Assembly: GCA_030148505.1 (NCBI GenBank)
Contig: JASBTI010000041.1
Location: forward strand, 62,001 to 126,000
DNA from: Rhodanobacter sp.
GTDB taxonomy: Bacteria; Pseudomonadota; Gammaproteobacteria; Xanthomonadales; Rhodanobacteraceae
Reading direction: 5' to 3'
DNA length: 64,000 bases
Every line of letters begins with the position of its first letter. Position 1 is the first letter of the stretch. This document shows positions 1 through 10,897 of this stretch, piece by piece. The notes below the pieces were generated by a model, which was not told where the DNA came from, did not search any database, and saw only the letters and a program-made list of their open reading frames with translations. The position numbers and the translations under genes are program-made.

Positions 1-2
1 AA

Positions 3-179
3 CGATTTATCCGCGATCACTCCGGTCGTATCCAGAATCGTCGAAATGGGCCGCCGGTGCAGTCTGCGCCGACGCGTCTGGTCGCGATTGGCAAGGCGCA
101 GTTTCCTTCGGAAGCCGAGCTGGCGGTGAACCCGCGTTCGCGCTCGGCAGTATTGCGCGTGGCGGAGAAGCTGTCATGA
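3..179 (+). CDS. rsmH: 16S rRNA (cytosine-1402-N4)-methyltransferase RsmH, C-terminal end (partial)
   Basis: This is the last 58 codons of an open frame that enters from the left edge and ends with TGA at 177-179. The residues include a basic stretch, a QNRR segment and the closing residues RVAEKLS, which resemble the tail of RsmH (MraW). RsmH methylates C1402 of 16S rRNA and is the usual gene directly before ftsL in dcw clusters. Its stop overlaps the ftsL start in an ATGA, as expected for a coupled operon. The assignment rests mainly on position, because the catalytic SAM-binding part lies outside the window. Confidence 0.8.
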   Translation, partial: RFIRDHSGRIQNRRNGPPVQSAPTRLVAIGKAQFPSEAELAVNPRSRSAVLRVAEKLS

Positions 180-448
180 GGCTGGTCGGCATCATGGCCG
201 TGCTGGGCCTGTTGGCCGCGGTACTGGTCAGCGCGCTCGGGGTGGTATGGACGCGCAACCAGAGTCGCGTACTGTTTGTCCAGCTCACCTCGCTGCAGAA
301 TCAGCGTGATGCGCTGAACATCGAATACGGCAAATTGGAGCTGGAGCAGGCGACCTATGCCGAACCGCGACGGGTAGACAGTGAGGCGCGGCTGAAATTG
401 GGCATGGTCGACCCGCAGCCGCAAGATATCCGGTTGCTGCGTCAATGA
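176..448 (+). CDS. ftsL: Cell division protein FtsL
   Basis: A 90-residue bitopic protein. A short N-terminus is followed by a hydrophobic segment at about residues 3-24 and then a periplasmic heptad-like coiled coil (about 28-65) rich in Q, L and E. FtsL forms a trimer with FtsB and FtsQ at the septum and helps activate FtsW-FtsI. The family is poorly conserved in sequence, so the call rests on size, topology and its place between rsmH and ftsI. The start overlaps the rsmH stop by four bases (ATGA), and its own stop overlaps the ftsI start in the same way. Confidence 0.85.
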   Translation: MRLVGIMAVLGLLAAVLVSALGVVWTRNQSRVLFVQLTSLQNQRDALNIEYGKLELEQATYAEPRRVDSEARLKLGMVDPQPQDIRLLRQ

Positions 449-2244
449 GCTGGCGCAACCACACCCAGCCCGCAATTCAGGGCCGCCATCGCGGGGTAGG
501 TCCAAGTGCCCGCAAGCGCATGGTGCTGGTGGTCGGATTGCTGGGCCTGACCTCGGTGGGCCTGGTGGCGCGCGCGTTTGACCTGCAGGTGGTGCGCAAG
601 CAGTTTTACCAGCGCCAGGGCGATGCCCGCTTCTTGCGTGTGGTGCCGATCCCGGTATCGCGCGGCAGCATCTTCGATCGCAATGGCGAGCCGTTGGCGG
701 TGTCGACACCGGTGACGTCGATCTGGGCCAATCCGTCCGAAGTGCTGGAAAACGAAGACCGCATTCCCCAGCTGGCCAAAGCGCTGGGAGTCGACCCGGG
801 CGATTTGAAGAATCGTCTGGCACAGCGGTCGGATCGTGAGTTCGTCTATCTGCGCCGGCAGATGCCGCCGGCGGCTGCCAAGGCAATATTGGATCTGAAC
901 ATTCCCGGCATCAACGGCCAGCGTGAATTCAAGCGGTTCTACCCTTCCGGCGAGGTGACGGCCCATGTCCTGGGTTTTACCAATATCGACGACCACGGCC
1001 AGGAAGGGCTGGAGCTGGCCTATGACGACTGGCTTTCCGGCAAGCCGGGTGCCAAGCAGGTTATCCGTGATCGGATGGGACACGTGGTCGAGGATGTCGA
1101 GCAGGTACGTGCGCCGAAGCCGGGGCGCAACCTTACCCTGAGCATCGACCGACGTATCCAGTTTCTGGCCTATAGCGAACTGAAGAATGCGGTGGAGAAA
1201 TTTCAGGCCGACTCCGGTTCGATGGTGGTGCTTGACGTGCAGACCGGTGAAGTGCTGGCGATGGTCAACATGCCGACCTACAACCCGAACGCGGTGGGCG
1301 AGAGCAAGTTGTCGCAGCGGCGCAACCGGGCGATGACCGATGTGGTCGAGCCCGGTTCGACGATGAAGCCGATCATGATGGCGGCAGCACTGTCCAGCGC
1401 TCAGTTCACTCCGACCAGTCCGGCCATCGATACCTCGCCGGGCATCTGGCATTTCGCCGGTCACCTGATTCGCGACGATCACGACTACGGCGTGTTGACG
1501 CCAACCGGCGTTTTGACCCGCTCCAGCAATGTGGGTGCGGCCAAAATTGCCGATCAGCTCAATACCGCGTTGATGTACGACACCTACCGCGCCTTCGGCT
1601 TCGGAAACAGCACCAACAGCGGTTTCCCCGGCGAGGCATCGGGCTACCTGAAAATAGGCCACGACTGGCGACCTTTCGAAAAGGCCACCATGGCCTTCGG
1701 CTATGGCGTCAACGCCACGGTGCTGCAGCTGGCCAACGCCTACGCCACGATCGCCGACAACGGCGTGATGCACGACCCCAGCTTTATCAAGGGCGATGAC
1801 AATCCGGCCCGGCAGGTGATTTCGCCGAAGGTGGCACACGAGTTGGTGCGCATGCTGGAAACCGTGACTGCACCAGGGGGTACCGCTGTGAGTGCCGATA
1901 TCGCCAATTACAGTGTGGCTGGCAAGACCGGTACGGCGCACAAGGCCATTGCCGGCGGCTACGCCAAGCACCAGTACAACGCGCTGTTCGCCGGCATCGT
2001 GCCGGCCAGCCATCCCCGGCTGGTCGGCGTGGTAGTGGTCAACAACCCCACCAAGGGTAGCTATTTCGGTACCGCGGTCGCGGCGCCGGTATTCGCCAAG
2101 GTGATGGAAGGCGCCGTGCGCCTGCTCGATATCCCGCCGGACAACATCGGCCGCTGGTATGTCGGCGGTCCGCTGCAGAACGCCGGTGGGCTGGTCAGCA
2201 GCAAGCCGCCCCCCGACGATCCGAACGTGGGTGATACGCCGTGA
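445..2244 (+). CDS. ftsI: Peptidoglycan D,D-transpeptidase FtsI (penicillin-binding protein 3)
   Basis: A 599-residue class B penicillin-binding protein that crosslinks septal peptidoglycan in the periplasm with FtsW. An N-terminal membrane anchor (about residues 24-44) precedes a PBP dimerisation domain and a C-terminal transpeptidase domain. All three penicillin-binding motifs are visible: STMK at 305-308 (Ser305 is the acylated nucleophile), SSN at 360-362 and KTGT at 494-497. Length and order fit FtsI rather than PBP2. The start is fixed by the ATGA overlap with ftsL, and the gene ends four bases into murE. Confidence 0.97.
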   Translation: MSWRNHTQPAIQGRHRGVGPSARKRMVLVVGLLGLTSVGLVARAFDLQVVRKQFYQRQGDARFLRVVPIPVSRGSIFDRNGEPLAVSTPVTSIWANPSEVLENEDRIPQLAKALGVDPGDLKNRLAQRSDREFVYLRRQMPPAAAKAILDLNIPGINGQREFKRFYPSGEVTAHVLGFTNIDDHGQEGLELAYDDWLSGKPGAKQVIRDRMGHVVEDVEQVRAPKPGRNLTLSIDRRIQFLAYSELKNAVEKFQADSGSMVVLDVQTGEVLAMVNMPTYNPNAVGESKLSQRRNRAMTDVVEPGSTMKPIMMAAALSSAQFTPTSPAIDTSPGIWHFAGHLIRDDHDYGVLTPTGVLTRSSNVGAAKIADQLNTALMYDTYRAFGFGNSTNSGFPGEASGYLKIGHDWRPFEKATMAFGYGVNATVLQLANAYATIADNGVMHDPSFIKGDDNPARQVISPKVAHELVRMLETVTAPGGTAVSADIANYSVAGKTGTAHKAIAGGYAKHQYNALFAGIVPASHPRLVGVVVVNNPTKGSYFGTAVAAPVFAKVMEGAVRLLDIPPDNIGRWYVGGPLQNAGGLVSSKPPPDDPNVGDTP

Positions 2245-3743
2245 CTACCGTGCACCTCGACCAACTGCTGCTGGGCATCGCCGATGACGCGGTTTCCAGC
2301 GCCGCCGGTGCCTCGCGCATAGTGGTGTCTGGCTTGACCCTGGACTCGCGGCGGGTGCGCCGCGGGGATGCATTCTTGGCGCTGACTGGCGTGCGTTCGC
2401 ATGGCATCGCATTTGCCGCCGAAGCGATCCGGCGTGGTGCCCAGGTTGTGCTGGCCGAAGGCCCGGCGGTAGAGACTGCCTTGGATGTGCCGGTGCTGTG
2501 GGTCGACGGGTTGCGCAGCCAGGTCAGCGAGATCGCCGCACGTTTCTACGGCCGCCCGGCCGAAGCGCTGCGGGTGATCGGCGTCACCGGCACCAATGGC
2601 AAGACGTCCTGCGTGCAGTTGCTGGCACAAGCGTTGACCTTCCTCGGCCACCCCACGGCCAGCATCGGCACCCTGGGCGCTGGCCTCCATGGGGCCTTGC
2701 GCGAAGGGGAGCGCACCACGCCCGACGCCATATCGGTACAGCAGTTGCTTGCCGATTTCCGCGCTGCCGGTGCCACTCACGTAGCGATGGAAGTGTCCTC
2801 CCATGCGCTGGAGCAGGGTCGCGTGGCGGCGGTGGATTTCGAGGTCGCCGCCTTTACCAACCTCACTCGCGACCATCTGGATTACCACGGCAGCATGGCG
2901 GCCTACGGAGCAGCCAAGGCGAAACTGTTTGCCTCGCCGGGGTTGCAGTCGGCTGTGGTCAACATGGATGACGCCTTCGGCGCGAAGTTGGCGGAGACAT
3001 TGCCTGACGGAACACAGCTCGTGCGCTTCAGCATGGCGAAGGACGAAGGCGCCGACATTGCCGCGAGCGAAATTGTCACCTCGACGCAGGGGATCAGCTT
3101 CCATCTGCGCACGCCCTGGGGTAGTCGGCGTCTGGAAAGCCAGCTCCTGGGCCGTTTCAATGTGTCCAACCTGGTGATGGTGGCAGCCTGCCTCGGGGCG
3201 CTGGGTGAGCCGTTCGAGCGCCTGGTTGCAGCGCTCGAAAGCTTACAGCCCGTGCACGGCCGCATGAGTCGTCTCGGTGGAATCGATGGTCTGCCGCTGC
3301 TCGTCGTCGACTATGCGCATACACCTGACGCGCTGGAGCAGGCGCTGACCGCCTTGCGTGCTCATTGCCCGGGTCGCTTGATCTGCGTGTTTGGTTGCGG
3401 TGGCGAACGCGATGCCGGCAAGCGTCCGTTGATGGGCGCCATTGCCGCCCGCCTGGCCGATGTGGCGATTGTCACCGACGACAACCCGCGCGGTGAGGAC
3501 GGCGATGCCATCGTGGCGCAGATCGTGGCGGGAATGACGGATTCACCGGCGATGGCCATTGAGCGCGATCGCGCGGCGGCGATCGCCTGTGCGCTGGCGA
3601 TGGCCAGGGCGGGTGACGTGATTCTGATTGCCGGCAAAGGGCATGAGACCTACCAGGAAGATCGGCAGGGTAAGCGCCCGTTCGACGACCTGGCGGTGGC
3701 GACCAAGGCAATTGATCGAATGAAGCGGGAGGCGCGCACATGA
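2241..3743 (+). CDS. murE: UDP-MurNAc-L-Ala-D-Glu:meso-diaminopimelate ligase MurE
   Basis: A 500-residue cytoplasmic Mur ligase that adds the third residue of the peptide stem. The ATP-binding GTNGKT motif is at 117-122, followed by the central ligase domain with a conserved EVSSH segment near 184. The DDNPR motif at 413-417 is the signature of ligases that use meso-diaminopimelate rather than lysine, so this organism should have meso-DAP peptidoglycan. It overlaps ftsI and murF by four bases each and is clearly part of the dcw operon. Confidence 0.97.
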   Translation: MTTVHLDQLLLGIADDAVSSAAGASRIVVSGLTLDSRRVRRGDAFLALTGVRSHGIAFAAEAIRRGAQVVLAEGPAVETALDVPVLWVDGLRSQVSEIAARFYGRPAEALRVIGVTGTNGKTSCVQLLAQALTFLGHPTASIGTLGAGLHGALREGERTTPDAISVQQLLADFRAAGATHVAMEVSSHALEQGRVAAVDFEVAAFTNLTRDHLDYHGSMAAYGAAKAKLFASPGLQSAVVNMDDAFGAKLAETLPDGTQLVRFSMAKDEGADIAASEIVTSTQGISFHLRTPWGSRRLESQLLGRFNVSNLVMVAACLGALGEPFERLVAALESLQPVHGRMSRLGGIDGLPLLVVDYAHTPDALEQALTALRAHCPGRLICVFGCGGERDAGKRPLMGAIAARLADVAIVTDDNPRGEDGDAIVAQIVAGMTDSPAMAIERDRAAAIACALAMARAGDVILIAGKGHETYQEDRQGKRPFDDLAVATKAIDRMKREART

Positions 3744-5101
3744 TGCGACTGAGCGCCATCGCTGTGTGGACCCACGGACGTCTGCTGGGTGAGGATACCG
3801 AGGCCGGTGGTGTGGCTATCGATAGCCGCCTGCTGAAGCCGGGCGACCTGTTTGTGGCGATCAAGGGCGACCGCGTGGATGGCCACGACTATCTGGCCGA
3901 TGCCGCAGCGCGTGGTGCAGTGGCGGCGCTGGTGACACGCAGGGTCGACAGTTCGCTGGCGCAGATCGTGGTTGATGATGCAACGCTGGCGCTGGGTGAT
4001 CTGGCCAGCGCAGTGCGCGCCCAACATGCGGCGCGAGTCATCGGAATAACGGGCTCCAATGGCAAGACTACGGTGAAGACGCTGGTCGCCGCGATTCTCT
4101 CGCGCCACGGCCGTACCCATGTCAATGCCGGCAACTACAACAACGAGATCGGCTTGCCACTGACCTTGCTGGCCATGCCCGACGATACCGAATACGCAGT
4201 GCTGGAAATGGGTGCCGGAAAACCTGGCGACATTGGTTATCTTGCCGCCATCGCCCGGCCCGATATCGGCCTCGTCACGCTCATCGCACCGGCGCATCTT
4301 GAACGCATGAAGAGTGTCGAGGGCGTGGCCGAAACCAAGGGGGCGCTTTATCAGGCGTTACCCGCAGACGGCGTGGCGATCGTCAATGCGGACGACGCTT
4401 TCGCGAGTTTCTTTGTCGGTCTCGCGGCGGGTCGCCGGGTCATCCGTTTCGGGCTGGAGCATCGGGCCGAGGTAGGCGCGGCTATCCTGGACCTGGCCGC
4501 CAGCGGCTCGCGTTTTGTACTCAGTACGCCGGTTGGCGACGCCGAAGTTTCATTGCCGATGCCTGGACGCCACAACGTCGTCAATGCGTTGGCCGCAACC
4601 GCGGTCGCGCTGGCGCTGGAGGTGCCGCTGGCGCAGATCGTGACGGGACTGGAGCAGGTCGATGGCGTGGCCGGCCGATTGCGCCGCATCACATCGCCGA
4701 CGGGCGCCGTGCTCATCGACGACAGCTACAACGCAAATCCGAGCTCGACGAAGGCGGCTATCGATACCTTGCTGCTGGCCACTGGCGAACGTTGGCTGGT
4801 GCTTGGCGACATGGCCGAACTGGGGGCGGACGCGACCGAACTCCACGCGGATATCGGTCGCTACGCCCGGGAGCAGGGCGTCGAACGACTTTTTGCCGTG
4901 GGACCGCTGGGCGCCGCCACCGCCGCTGCGTTCGGTGCAAACGCCAAGCACTTTACCGGACAGGCGTCATTGATTGCCGCGTTGCGGGTGCAATTGCATG
5001 AAGGGGTCACCTGCCTGATCAAGGGTTCTCGTTCAGCCGGCATGGAACACGTCGTCAACGCACTCGCGCGCGATCAGGGAGGGGCGACCGATGTTGCTTG
5101 A
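3740..5101 (+). CDS. murF: UDP-MurNAc-tripeptide:D-Ala-D-Ala ligase MurF
   Basis: A 453-residue Mur ligase that joins D-Ala-D-Ala to the UDP-MurNAc-tripeptide, giving the pentapeptide precursor in the cytoplasm. The ATP-binding GSNGKT motif is at about 105-110, and a DDSYNANP segment typical of MurF lies in the C-terminal domain. The length is normal for the family. The ATGA overlap with murE sets the start, and the last eleven bases overlap the start of mraY. Confidence 0.97.
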   Translation: MMRLSAIAVWTHGRLLGEDTEAGGVAIDSRLLKPGDLFVAIKGDRVDGHDYLADAAARGAVAALVTRRVDSSLAQIVVDDATLALGDLASAVRAQHAARVIGITGSNGKTTVKTLVAAILSRHGRTHVNAGNYNNEIGLPLTLLAMPDDTEYAVLEMGAGKPGDIGYLAAIARPDIGLVTLIAPAHLERMKSVEGVAETKGALYQALPADGVAIVNADDAFASFFVGLAAGRRVIRFGLEHRAEVGAAILDLAASGSRFVLSTPVGDAEVSLPMPGRHNVVNALAATAVALALEVPLAQIVTGLEQVDGVAGRLRRITSPTGAVLIDDSYNANPSSTKAAIDTLLLATGERWLVLGDMAELGADATELHADIGRYAREQGVERLFAVGPLGAATAAAFGANAKHFTGQASLIAALRVQLHEGVTCLIKGSRSAGMEHVVNALARDQGGATDVA

Positions 5102-6173
5102 GCTGGCGGACTGGATGGCACGGCACTACACCGGAATGCATCTGTTCCAGTACATCACGTTTCGCACCATCATGGCGGCGCTGACGGCGCTGGCGATGTC
5201 ATTGCTGCTGGGCCCGGCATTGATCAACAAGCTCGGCGTCCTGAAGGCGGGGCAAGTGGTGCGGAGCGATGGTCCGCAGACCCACCTGATCAAGGCCGGG
5301 ACACCGACCATGGGCGGTGTCATGATTTTGCTCGCGGTGATCATTGCCACGCTGTTGTGGGCGGATCTGCATAACCGCTACGTATGGGTAGTGCTCGCAG
5401 TATTGGTGGCGTTCGGCGTAATCGGCTTCTACGACGACTACAAGAAGCTGGTGCTGAAGGACAGTCGCGGGCTGGCTTCGCGCTGGAAGTACCTCTGGCA
5501 ATCTCTATTCGGTCTGGCGGCAGCGTGGTTTCTCTACCACACGGCGGTGCTGCCAGCGGAAACCGCCTTGTATGTGCCGCTGTTCAAGCAGGTGGCAGTG
5601 CCTCTGGGTCTGCTGTTCGTGGCCGTGGCCTATTTCATGATCGTCGGCTTCTCCAACGCGGTGAACCTGACCGATGGCCTGGACGGCCTCGCGATCATGC
5701 CGACCGTGCTGGTATCCGGTGCATTGGGTGTGTTCGCCTATCTGGCCGGCAACCGGGTGTTTTCCGAATACCTGGGCATTCCCTCGATCCCCGGTGCCGG
5801 CGAGCTGTCGATTTTCTGCGGTGCGCTTTCCGGTGCCGGCCTCGGCTTCCTGTGGTTCAACACCTATCCGGCGCAAGTCTTTATGGGTGACGTCGGGGCG
5901 CTGGCCATCGGTGCAGCGCTGGCGGCGATTGCGGTGATCGTGCGGCAGGAAATCGTGTTGATCGTGATGGGCGGGGTATTTGTGATCGAGACGTTGTCGG
6001 TGATGTTGCAGGTGGCCAGCTTCAAGCTCACCGGCAAGCGCATCTTCCGGATGGCGCCGATTCACCACCACTTCGAGTTGAAGGGCTGGCCCGAGCCGCG
6101 GGTTATCGTGCGTTTCTGGATCATCAGCGTCGTGCTGGTGCTGATTGGCCTGGCCACGTTGAAGGTGCGCTGA
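5091..6173 (+). CDS. mraY: Phospho-MurNAc-pentapeptide transferase MraY (lipid I synthase)
   Basis: A 360-residue polytopic inner-membrane enzyme that moves phospho-MurNAc-pentapeptide onto undecaprenyl phosphate to make lipid I. About ten hydrophobic segments are seen. The family motifs are present: the DDYKK pair near 115-119, NLTDGLDGL at about 192-200, and the histidine-rich HHHFE near 325. The size matches MraY exactly. The ATG at 5091 sits inside the 3' end of murF, giving an 11-base overlap, and the N-terminal residues after it look like a normal MraY start. The gene shares one base with ftsW. Confidence 0.97.
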   Translation: MLLELADWMARHYTGMHLFQYITFRTIMAALTALAMSLLLGPALINKLGVLKAGQVVRSDGPQTHLIKAGTPTMGGVMILLAVIIATLLWADLHNRYVWVVLAVLVAFGVIGFYDDYKKLVLKDSRGLASRWKYLWQSLFGLAAAWFLYHTAVLPAETALYVPLFKQVAVPLGLLFVAVAYFMIVGFSNAVNLTDGLDGLAIMPTVLVSGALGVFAYLAGNRVFSEYLGIPSIPGAGELSIFCGALSGAGLGFLWFNTYPAQVFMGDVGALAIGAALAAIAVIVRQEIVLIVMGGVFVIETLSVMLQVASFKLTGKRIFRMAPIHHHFELKGWPEPRVIVRFWIISVVLVLIGLATLKVR

Positions 6174-7408
6174 TGGGCTTCTTCGACAACAACCAGGCGA
6201 AGCGAAGGCAAGGGCCGCGTGGCCATTTCGATCAATGGTTGCTGCTCGGCTTGATCGGCTTGGCCAGCATCGGTGTGGTGATGGTGGCCTCCAGCTCGAT
6301 TGCGGTCGCCGACAGCCACCATCTAGGCCCCTTCTACTACCTCAAGCGGCATCTGGTGTTTTTGGGCCTCGGCCTGGTTGCGGCTGCGGTGGTAATGCGT
6401 ACCGAACTCAAACTGTTCGAGAAATACGCTTTCCATCTCATGTTGCTGGCGTTTCTGCTTCTGCTGGCGGTTTTCGTGCCACACCTCGGCATGCGCATCA
6501 ACGGTGCGCGGCGTTGGCTCAACCTGCTGGTGACGAGCTTTCAGCCGGTTGAGGCGGTCAAGCTGATTCTAGTGGTGTACATCGCCAGCTACCTGGTACG
6601 GCATCGGGAGAGTGTGGAGACGCGCTTCCTCGGGCTGATCAAGCCAATCGCCGTGGCAGGCGTGATCGTAATCCTGCTGCTGCTGCAACCGGATTTTGGC
6701 TCGGCGACCCTGGTGATCGGGGTGACGATCGCAATGGTCTGGCTGGGCGGCGCGCGACCACTCTTCCTGTTCATCATGGGGCTTCCGCTGATGCCGCTGC
6801 TGTATATCGCGGCAACTGGCGAAAGCTACCGAATGAAGCGGCTGACCTCGTTCATGGACCCTTGGAAGGACCCGTTCAATGATGGCTTCCAGCTGACTCA
6901 GTCGTTGATGGCGATCGGTCGCGGCGAATGGACCGGGGTCGGGCTCGGCTCAAGCGTGTTGAAATTGTCCTACCTGCCGGAAGCCCATACCGACTTCATC
7001 TTCGCTGTGATCGGAGAAGAGCTTGGTCTGGCTGGCATCGTATTGGTGATCAGTCTGTTTGCGCTGGTGGTAGGGCGCGGCCTGTATTTGGGACTCAAAG
7101 GGGTTGAGGTTGGGCAACGCTTTGCCGGCTATATCGCCTTCGGGGTGTCGCTGATGCTGGCGATGCAGGCAACCGTCTCGGTTGGGGTGAATCTGGGTGC
7201 TTTACCGACCAAGGGCTTGACCTTGCCGCTGATCAGTTACGGTGGCTCTTCGATGGTGCTGACCTGTGCCATGGCGGGCGTCTTGCTGCGCGCAACCTAT
7301 GAGATCAGTCGCGCGCTCGACGCGCGTCAGATGGCCACGCGAATGCCTGCGATGGCGGTGAACGACGCAAACCTCGCGGCAAATCCCCGCGAAGCGGAGG
7401 CCGCATGA
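6173..7408 (+). CDS. ftsW: SEDS peptidoglycan glycosyltransferase FtsW
   Basis: A 411-residue membrane protein of the SEDS family with about ten hydrophobic segments. FtsW polymerises lipid II into septal glycan strands in complex with FtsI. The long central loop with an EAHTDFIFAVIGEELG segment, which includes the catalytic Asp region, and the C-terminal LPLISYGGSS motif are clear. A basic cytoplasmic N-terminus precedes the first helix. Its position between mraY and murG separates it from the paralogue RodA. Confidence 0.96.
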   Translation: MGFFDNNQAKRRQGPRGHFDQWLLLGLIGLASIGVVMVASSSIAVADSHHLGPFYYLKRHLVFLGLGLVAAAVVMRTELKLFEKYAFHLMLLAFLLLLAVFVPHLGMRINGARRWLNLLVTSFQPVEAVKLILVVYIASYLVRHRESVETRFLGLIKPIAVAGVIVILLLLQPDFGSATLVIGVTIAMVWLGGARPLFLFIMGLPLMPLLYIAATGESYRMKRLTSFMDPWKDPFNDGFQLTQSLMAIGRGEWTGVGLGSSVLKLSYLPEAHTDFIFAVIGEELGLAGIVLVISLFALVVGRGLYLGLKGVEVGQRFAGYIAFGVSLMLAMQATVSVGVNLGALPTKGLTLPLISYGGSSMVLTCAMAGVLLRATYEISRALDARQMATRMPAMAVNDANLAANPREAEAA

Positions 7409-8493
7409 ATTCGTCACGGCCCGTGCTGATCATGGCTGGGGGTACCGGTGGGCACATTTTCCCGGGCCTGGCCGTCGCCGACAGACTGCGTGCGCGGAAT
7501 GTACCGGTGGTGTGGCTGGGTGCGGTAGGTGGCATGGAGGAAACCGTGGTCCCAGCGCAGGGCATCGAACTGCACGCCATTCCGGTCAGCGGGTTACGCG
7601 GCAAGGGGATCAAGGCGCGGTTACTGGCACCGTGGATGCTGGCGCGTGCTCTGCTTGGCGCTCTGGCCGTTGTACATCGAATCAAGCCACGCAGCGTGCT
7701 CTCGATGGGTGGGTATGTTGCCGGCCCGGGGGGCGTCGCGGCATGGCTGTTGCGGCGGCCGTTGCTGGTGCACGAGCAAAATAGCGTGGCCGGATTTACC
7801 AATCGCAAGCTGGCCGCCCATGCAAGGCGCGTACTGCTCGGCTTCGCCGGTACCTTGCCGCGCGGCGAGTGGGTGGGGAACCCAGTTCGTGGTTCAATCG
7901 GCGCCTTGTCGCCGCCGCAGCAGCGGATGGCCGGCCGCGAGGGCAAACCGCGCCTGCTGGTCCTGGGTGGCAGCCTGGGGGCGCGGGCGCTGAACCATGC
8001 GTTGCCTCGCGCACTGGCGCAATTGCCCCCGACCCAACGACCCGAGGTATTGCACCAGGCCGGTTCGCGTGGTCTCGATGAGGCGCGTAGCGCGTACGCA
8101 CAGGCCGGCGTTCAGGCCCAGGTGGTGCCGTTCATCGATGACATGGCGGGCAGCTACGGCTGGGCCGATCTGGCCGTCTGTCGGGCCGGTGCGTTGACGC
8201 TCGCCGAACTCGCCGCCGCCGGGCTGGGCGCGCTGCTGGTGCCCTACCCCCATGCCGTGGACGACCACCAGACCCGTAACGCTGAAGTGCTGGTTGCCGC
8301 TGGCGCCGCCGAACTGATTCAGGAAGATGATTTGAACGAAACCTCCCACGACGCCAGACGGCTGCTACAGCGGCTGGCAGCCCTGCTGTCAGATCGACCG
8401 CGGATGCTTTCCATGGCGACGGCCGCACATGCCTTGGCGAAGCCGGATGCGGCACGCAGCATCGCCCGGATGTGTATTGAGGTGGCTGCATGA
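7405..8493 (+). CDS. murG: UDP-GlcNAc:lipid I N-acetylglucosaminyltransferase MurG
   Basis: A 362-residue GT28 glycosyltransferase that adds GlcNAc to lipid I on the inner face of the cytoplasmic membrane, producing lipid II. The N-terminal glycine-rich loop GGTGGH is at 12-17. The C-terminal domain has the GGSLGA loop and an [18 protein letters not shown] donor-binding region. The start overlaps the ftsW stop (ATGA), and the stop overlaps the murC start. The length is normal. Confidence 0.97.
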   Translation: MNSSRPVLIMAGGTGGHIFPGLAVADRLRARNVPVVWLGAVGGMEETVVPAQGIELHAIPVSGLRGKGIKARLLAPWMLARALLGALAVVHRIKPRSVLSMGGYVAGPGGVAAWLLRRPLLVHEQNSVAGFTNRKLAAHARRVLLGFAGTLPRGEWVGNPVRGSIGALSPPQQRMAGREGKPRLLVLGGSLGARALNHALPRALAQLPPTQRPEVLHQAGSRGLDEARSAYAQAGVQAQVVPFIDDMAGSYGWADLAVCRAGALTLAELAAAGLGALLVPYPHAVDDHQTRNAEVLVAAGAAELIQEDDLNETSHDARRLLQRLAALLSDRPRMLSMATAAHALAKPDAARSIARMCIEVAA

Positions 8494-9938
8494 CATCCCG
8501 TCGGCTATTACCTCATGAGGATCTGATGAGTACCTTTCGCCAGGTGCATTTCATCGGCATTGGTGGCGTGGGCATGAGCGGCATCGCCGAAGTGCTGCAT
8601 AACCTCGGCTATGCTGTGTCCGGCTCGGACCGCGTCAGTTCGCCTACGGTCCAGCGGCTGCAGAAGCTGGGAATCCGCGTCTCCATAGGACATGCCGCAC
8701 AACATGTCGGCGATGCCGACGTATTGGTCACTTCAAGCGCGATTCCGCCCGACAACCCAGAGCTGGTTGCTGCCCGCGCTGCCCGTATTCCGGTGATTCC
8801 GCGGGCGGAAATGCTTGGTGAGCTGATGCGCTTCCGTCGTGGCGTGGCGATAGCCGGCACTCACGGCAAGACCACCACCACCAGCCTGGTGGCCAGCGTG
8901 CTGGCCGAGGCCGGGCACGATCCAACCTTCGTCATCGGTGGGCAGCTCAATGCAGCCGGCGCCAATGCCCGTCTTGGCACCGGCCAGTATCTGGTGGCCG
9001 AAGCGGACGAGTCCGATGGTTCATTCCTGCTGCTGTCCCCGGTTATTGCGGCCGTCACCAACATCGACGCAGACCACCTGGAGAACTATGGCGGCGACTT
9101 TGTCCAGTTGAAGAAGGCATTTGCCGACTTCCTGCACCGTCTGCCGTTCTACGGACTGGCGGTGCTGTGCATCGATGACGACGAGGTTGTCGAGCTATCG
9201 CGCAATGTGGCACGTCGCGTGCTGACCTATGGCATCGATGCCGAAGATGCCGATGTGCGCGCGGTGGATTTGCGCCAGCACGCGTTCGAGATGCATTTCG
9301 GCCTGGTGTTGCCGGGTCGCGACGCCCCGCTGCCGGTCAAGCTGAACCTGCCCGGACGGCACAACGTGCTCAATGCGCTGGCGGCGGCGGCGATCGGTTG
9401 GCAGCTGGGCGCTGACGCCGAGGCGATAGCCAGGGCGTTTGAGCGTTTTGAGGGGGTGGGTCGCCGTTTCCATCGTCGTGGTGAACTTGCACTGGATCAG
9501 GGGCATGTGTTGCTGATCGATGACTACGGCCATCATCCACGCGAGCTTGCAGCGGTGTTCGCAGCGGTTCGCGGCGGCTGGCCCGATCGCCGGTTGGTGG
9601 TGGGTTTTCAGCCTCACCGCTACAGCCGCACTCGTGATCTCCTTGACGATTTCGCCAATATTCTCGCCGAGGCCGATGTGCTGGTGTTGACCGATGTCTA
9701 CCCGGCCGGTGAGGCGCCCATTGCCGGGGCCGACGGTCGTGCGCTGGCGCGGGCGGTGAGGGCGCGTGGCAAGGTCGATCCGGTGCTGATCGACCATCCG
9801 CGAGACTTCAGCGAGGCGTTGCCCACCCTACTGCGCGACGGCGACGTGCTGCTGCTGCTCGGGGCTGGCGATATCGGCGCGGCGGCACTGGAGCTGGCGC
9901 GGGCGGCCGAGCTGAGAAGCAAGGGAGTGTCGCGATGA
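8490..9938 (+). CDS. murC: UDP-N-acetylmuramate:L-alanine ligase MurC
   Basis: A 482-residue Mur ligase that adds L-alanine to UDP-MurNAc, the first step of stem-peptide assembly. A Rossmann-like [11 protein letters not shown] segment is at about 23-33, the ATP-binding GTHGKTTT is at 123-130, and DDYGHHP lies in the C-terminal domain. The ATGA overlap with murG supports the start at 8490. An in-frame ATG at 8526 is a possible shorter start, but homologues in this order usually carry a comparable short N-terminal extension. Confidence 0.96.
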   Translation: MTSRRLLPHEDLMSTFRQVHFIGIGGVGMSGIAEVLHNLGYAVSGSDRVSSPTVQRLQKLGIRVSIGHAAQHVGDADVLVTSSAIPPDNPELVAARAARIPVIPRAEMLGELMRFRRGVAIAGTHGKTTTTSLVASVLAEAGHDPTFVIGGQLNAAGANARLGTGQYLVAEADESDGSFLLLSPVIAAVTNIDADHLENYGGDFVQLKKAFADFLHRLPFYGLAVLCIDDDEVVELSRNVARRVLTYGIDAEDADVRAVDLRQHAFEMHFGLVLPGRDAPLPVKLNLPGRHNVLNALAAAAIGWQLGADAEAIARAFERFEGVGRRFHRRGELALDQGHVLLIDDYGHHPRELAAVFAAVRGGWPDRRLVVGFQPHRYSRTRDLLDDFANILAEADVLVLTDVYPAGEAPIAGADGRALARAVRARGKVDPVLIDHPRDFSEALPTLLRDGDVLLLLGAGDIGAAALELARAAELRSKGVSR

Positions 9939-10897
9939 CCATCTCGCCCTTGGCCGCGACCGCACGCGTTATCGACCCCGCTCAATTCGGCCGCGTGGCG
10001 GTGGTCATGGGTGGCAGTTCGGCCGAGCGCGCGGTATCCCTGGATTCCGGTCGTAATGTGCTGGCAGCACTGCAGGCGCGCGGGATCGATGCGCACGGGA
10101 TCGATGGTATTCCTGCGTTGCTCGATGCGCTTCGGGCCGGTCACTTTGCGCGAGTCTTCAACATCCTTCATGGTCAGCACGGTGGCGGCGAAGATGGTGT
10201 GTTGCAGGGCGCTCTGGAATCGCTCCATGTTCCGTACACCGGCTCGGGGGTACTCGGTTCTGCGCTCTCGATGGACAAGACCCGCTCCAAGAGGGTGTGG
10301 CAATCGTTGGGCTTGCCAACACCGGCATTCATGGCCTTGCCGCGTGGCGCCGATGTGCACGAGGCCGCACGCCAGTTGGGTTTTCCGTTGATCGTCAAGC
10401 CAGCTTGCGAAGGCTCCAGCGTCGGTGTTACCCGCGTGTTCGCGGAAAAGGATCTCGATGCGGCGGTGGCACTGGCGGCCAACTATCCCGGCGATCTGCT
10501 GATGGAAACCCTGATCGAGGGCGACGAGCTGACCGTTGCCATCCTGGGTCGAGAAGTATTGCCCAGTATCCATATCGTGCCGAGCGCGGCATTTTATGAT
10601 TACGACGCCAAATATGTCGCCGACGACACCCGCTATATATGTCCGGGGCTCGAAGGTGCTGCGGCCGATGAACTGAAGACCTTGTCGATGGCTGCCTTCG
10701 ACGCGCTCGCCTGCAGTGGCTGGGGACGTGTCGATGTGATGCGCGACCGCGCCGGTCGCAACTGGCTGCTCGAGGTCAATACCGCGCCCGGCATGACGTC
10801 GCACTCACTGGTGCCCAAAGCGGCAGCTGCGGTGGGCATCGACTATCAGGCGCTGTGCTGGCGGGTGCTGGAAACCAGTATGCGGGAGGCCACATGA
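9935..10897 (+). CDS. ddlB: D-alanine--D-alanine ligase DdlB
   Basis: A 320-residue ATP-grasp enzyme that makes D-Ala-D-Ala, the substrate of MurF. The N-terminal [17 protein letters not shown] segment, the ATP-grasp lid with [11 protein letters not shown] near 154, and the C-terminal EVNTAPGMT metal-binding motif are all present. The start overlaps the murC stop by four bases, and its stop overlaps ftsQ. Position inside dcw favours the name ddlB over an unlinked ddlA. Confidence 0.96.
   Translation: MTISPLAATARVIDPAQFGRVAVVMGGSSAERAVSLDSGRNVLAALQARGIDAHGIDGIPALLDALRAGHFARVFNILHGQHGGGEDGVLQGALESLHVPYTGSGVLGSALSMDKTRSKRVWQSLGLPTPAFMALPRGADVHEAARQLGFPLIVKPACEGSSVGVTRVFAEKDLDAAVALAANYPGDLLMETLIEGDELTVAILGREVLPSIHIVPSAAFYDYDAKYVADDTRYICPGLEGAAADELKTLSMAAFDALACSGWGRVDVMRDRAGRNWLLEVNTAPGMTSHSLVPKAAAAVGIDYQALCWRVLETSMREAT

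Noticed and set aside
442-2013. Long minus-strand open frame opposite ftsI
   Set aside because: It is rich in His, Arg and Gln, has no family-like motifs and lies wholly within a certain gene; this is a G+C-driven shadow frame.
9698-10804. Minus-strand open frame of 368 codons opposite murC/ddlB
   Set aside because: Its composition is that of a shadow frame, and the plus-strand genes carry all catalytic motifs.
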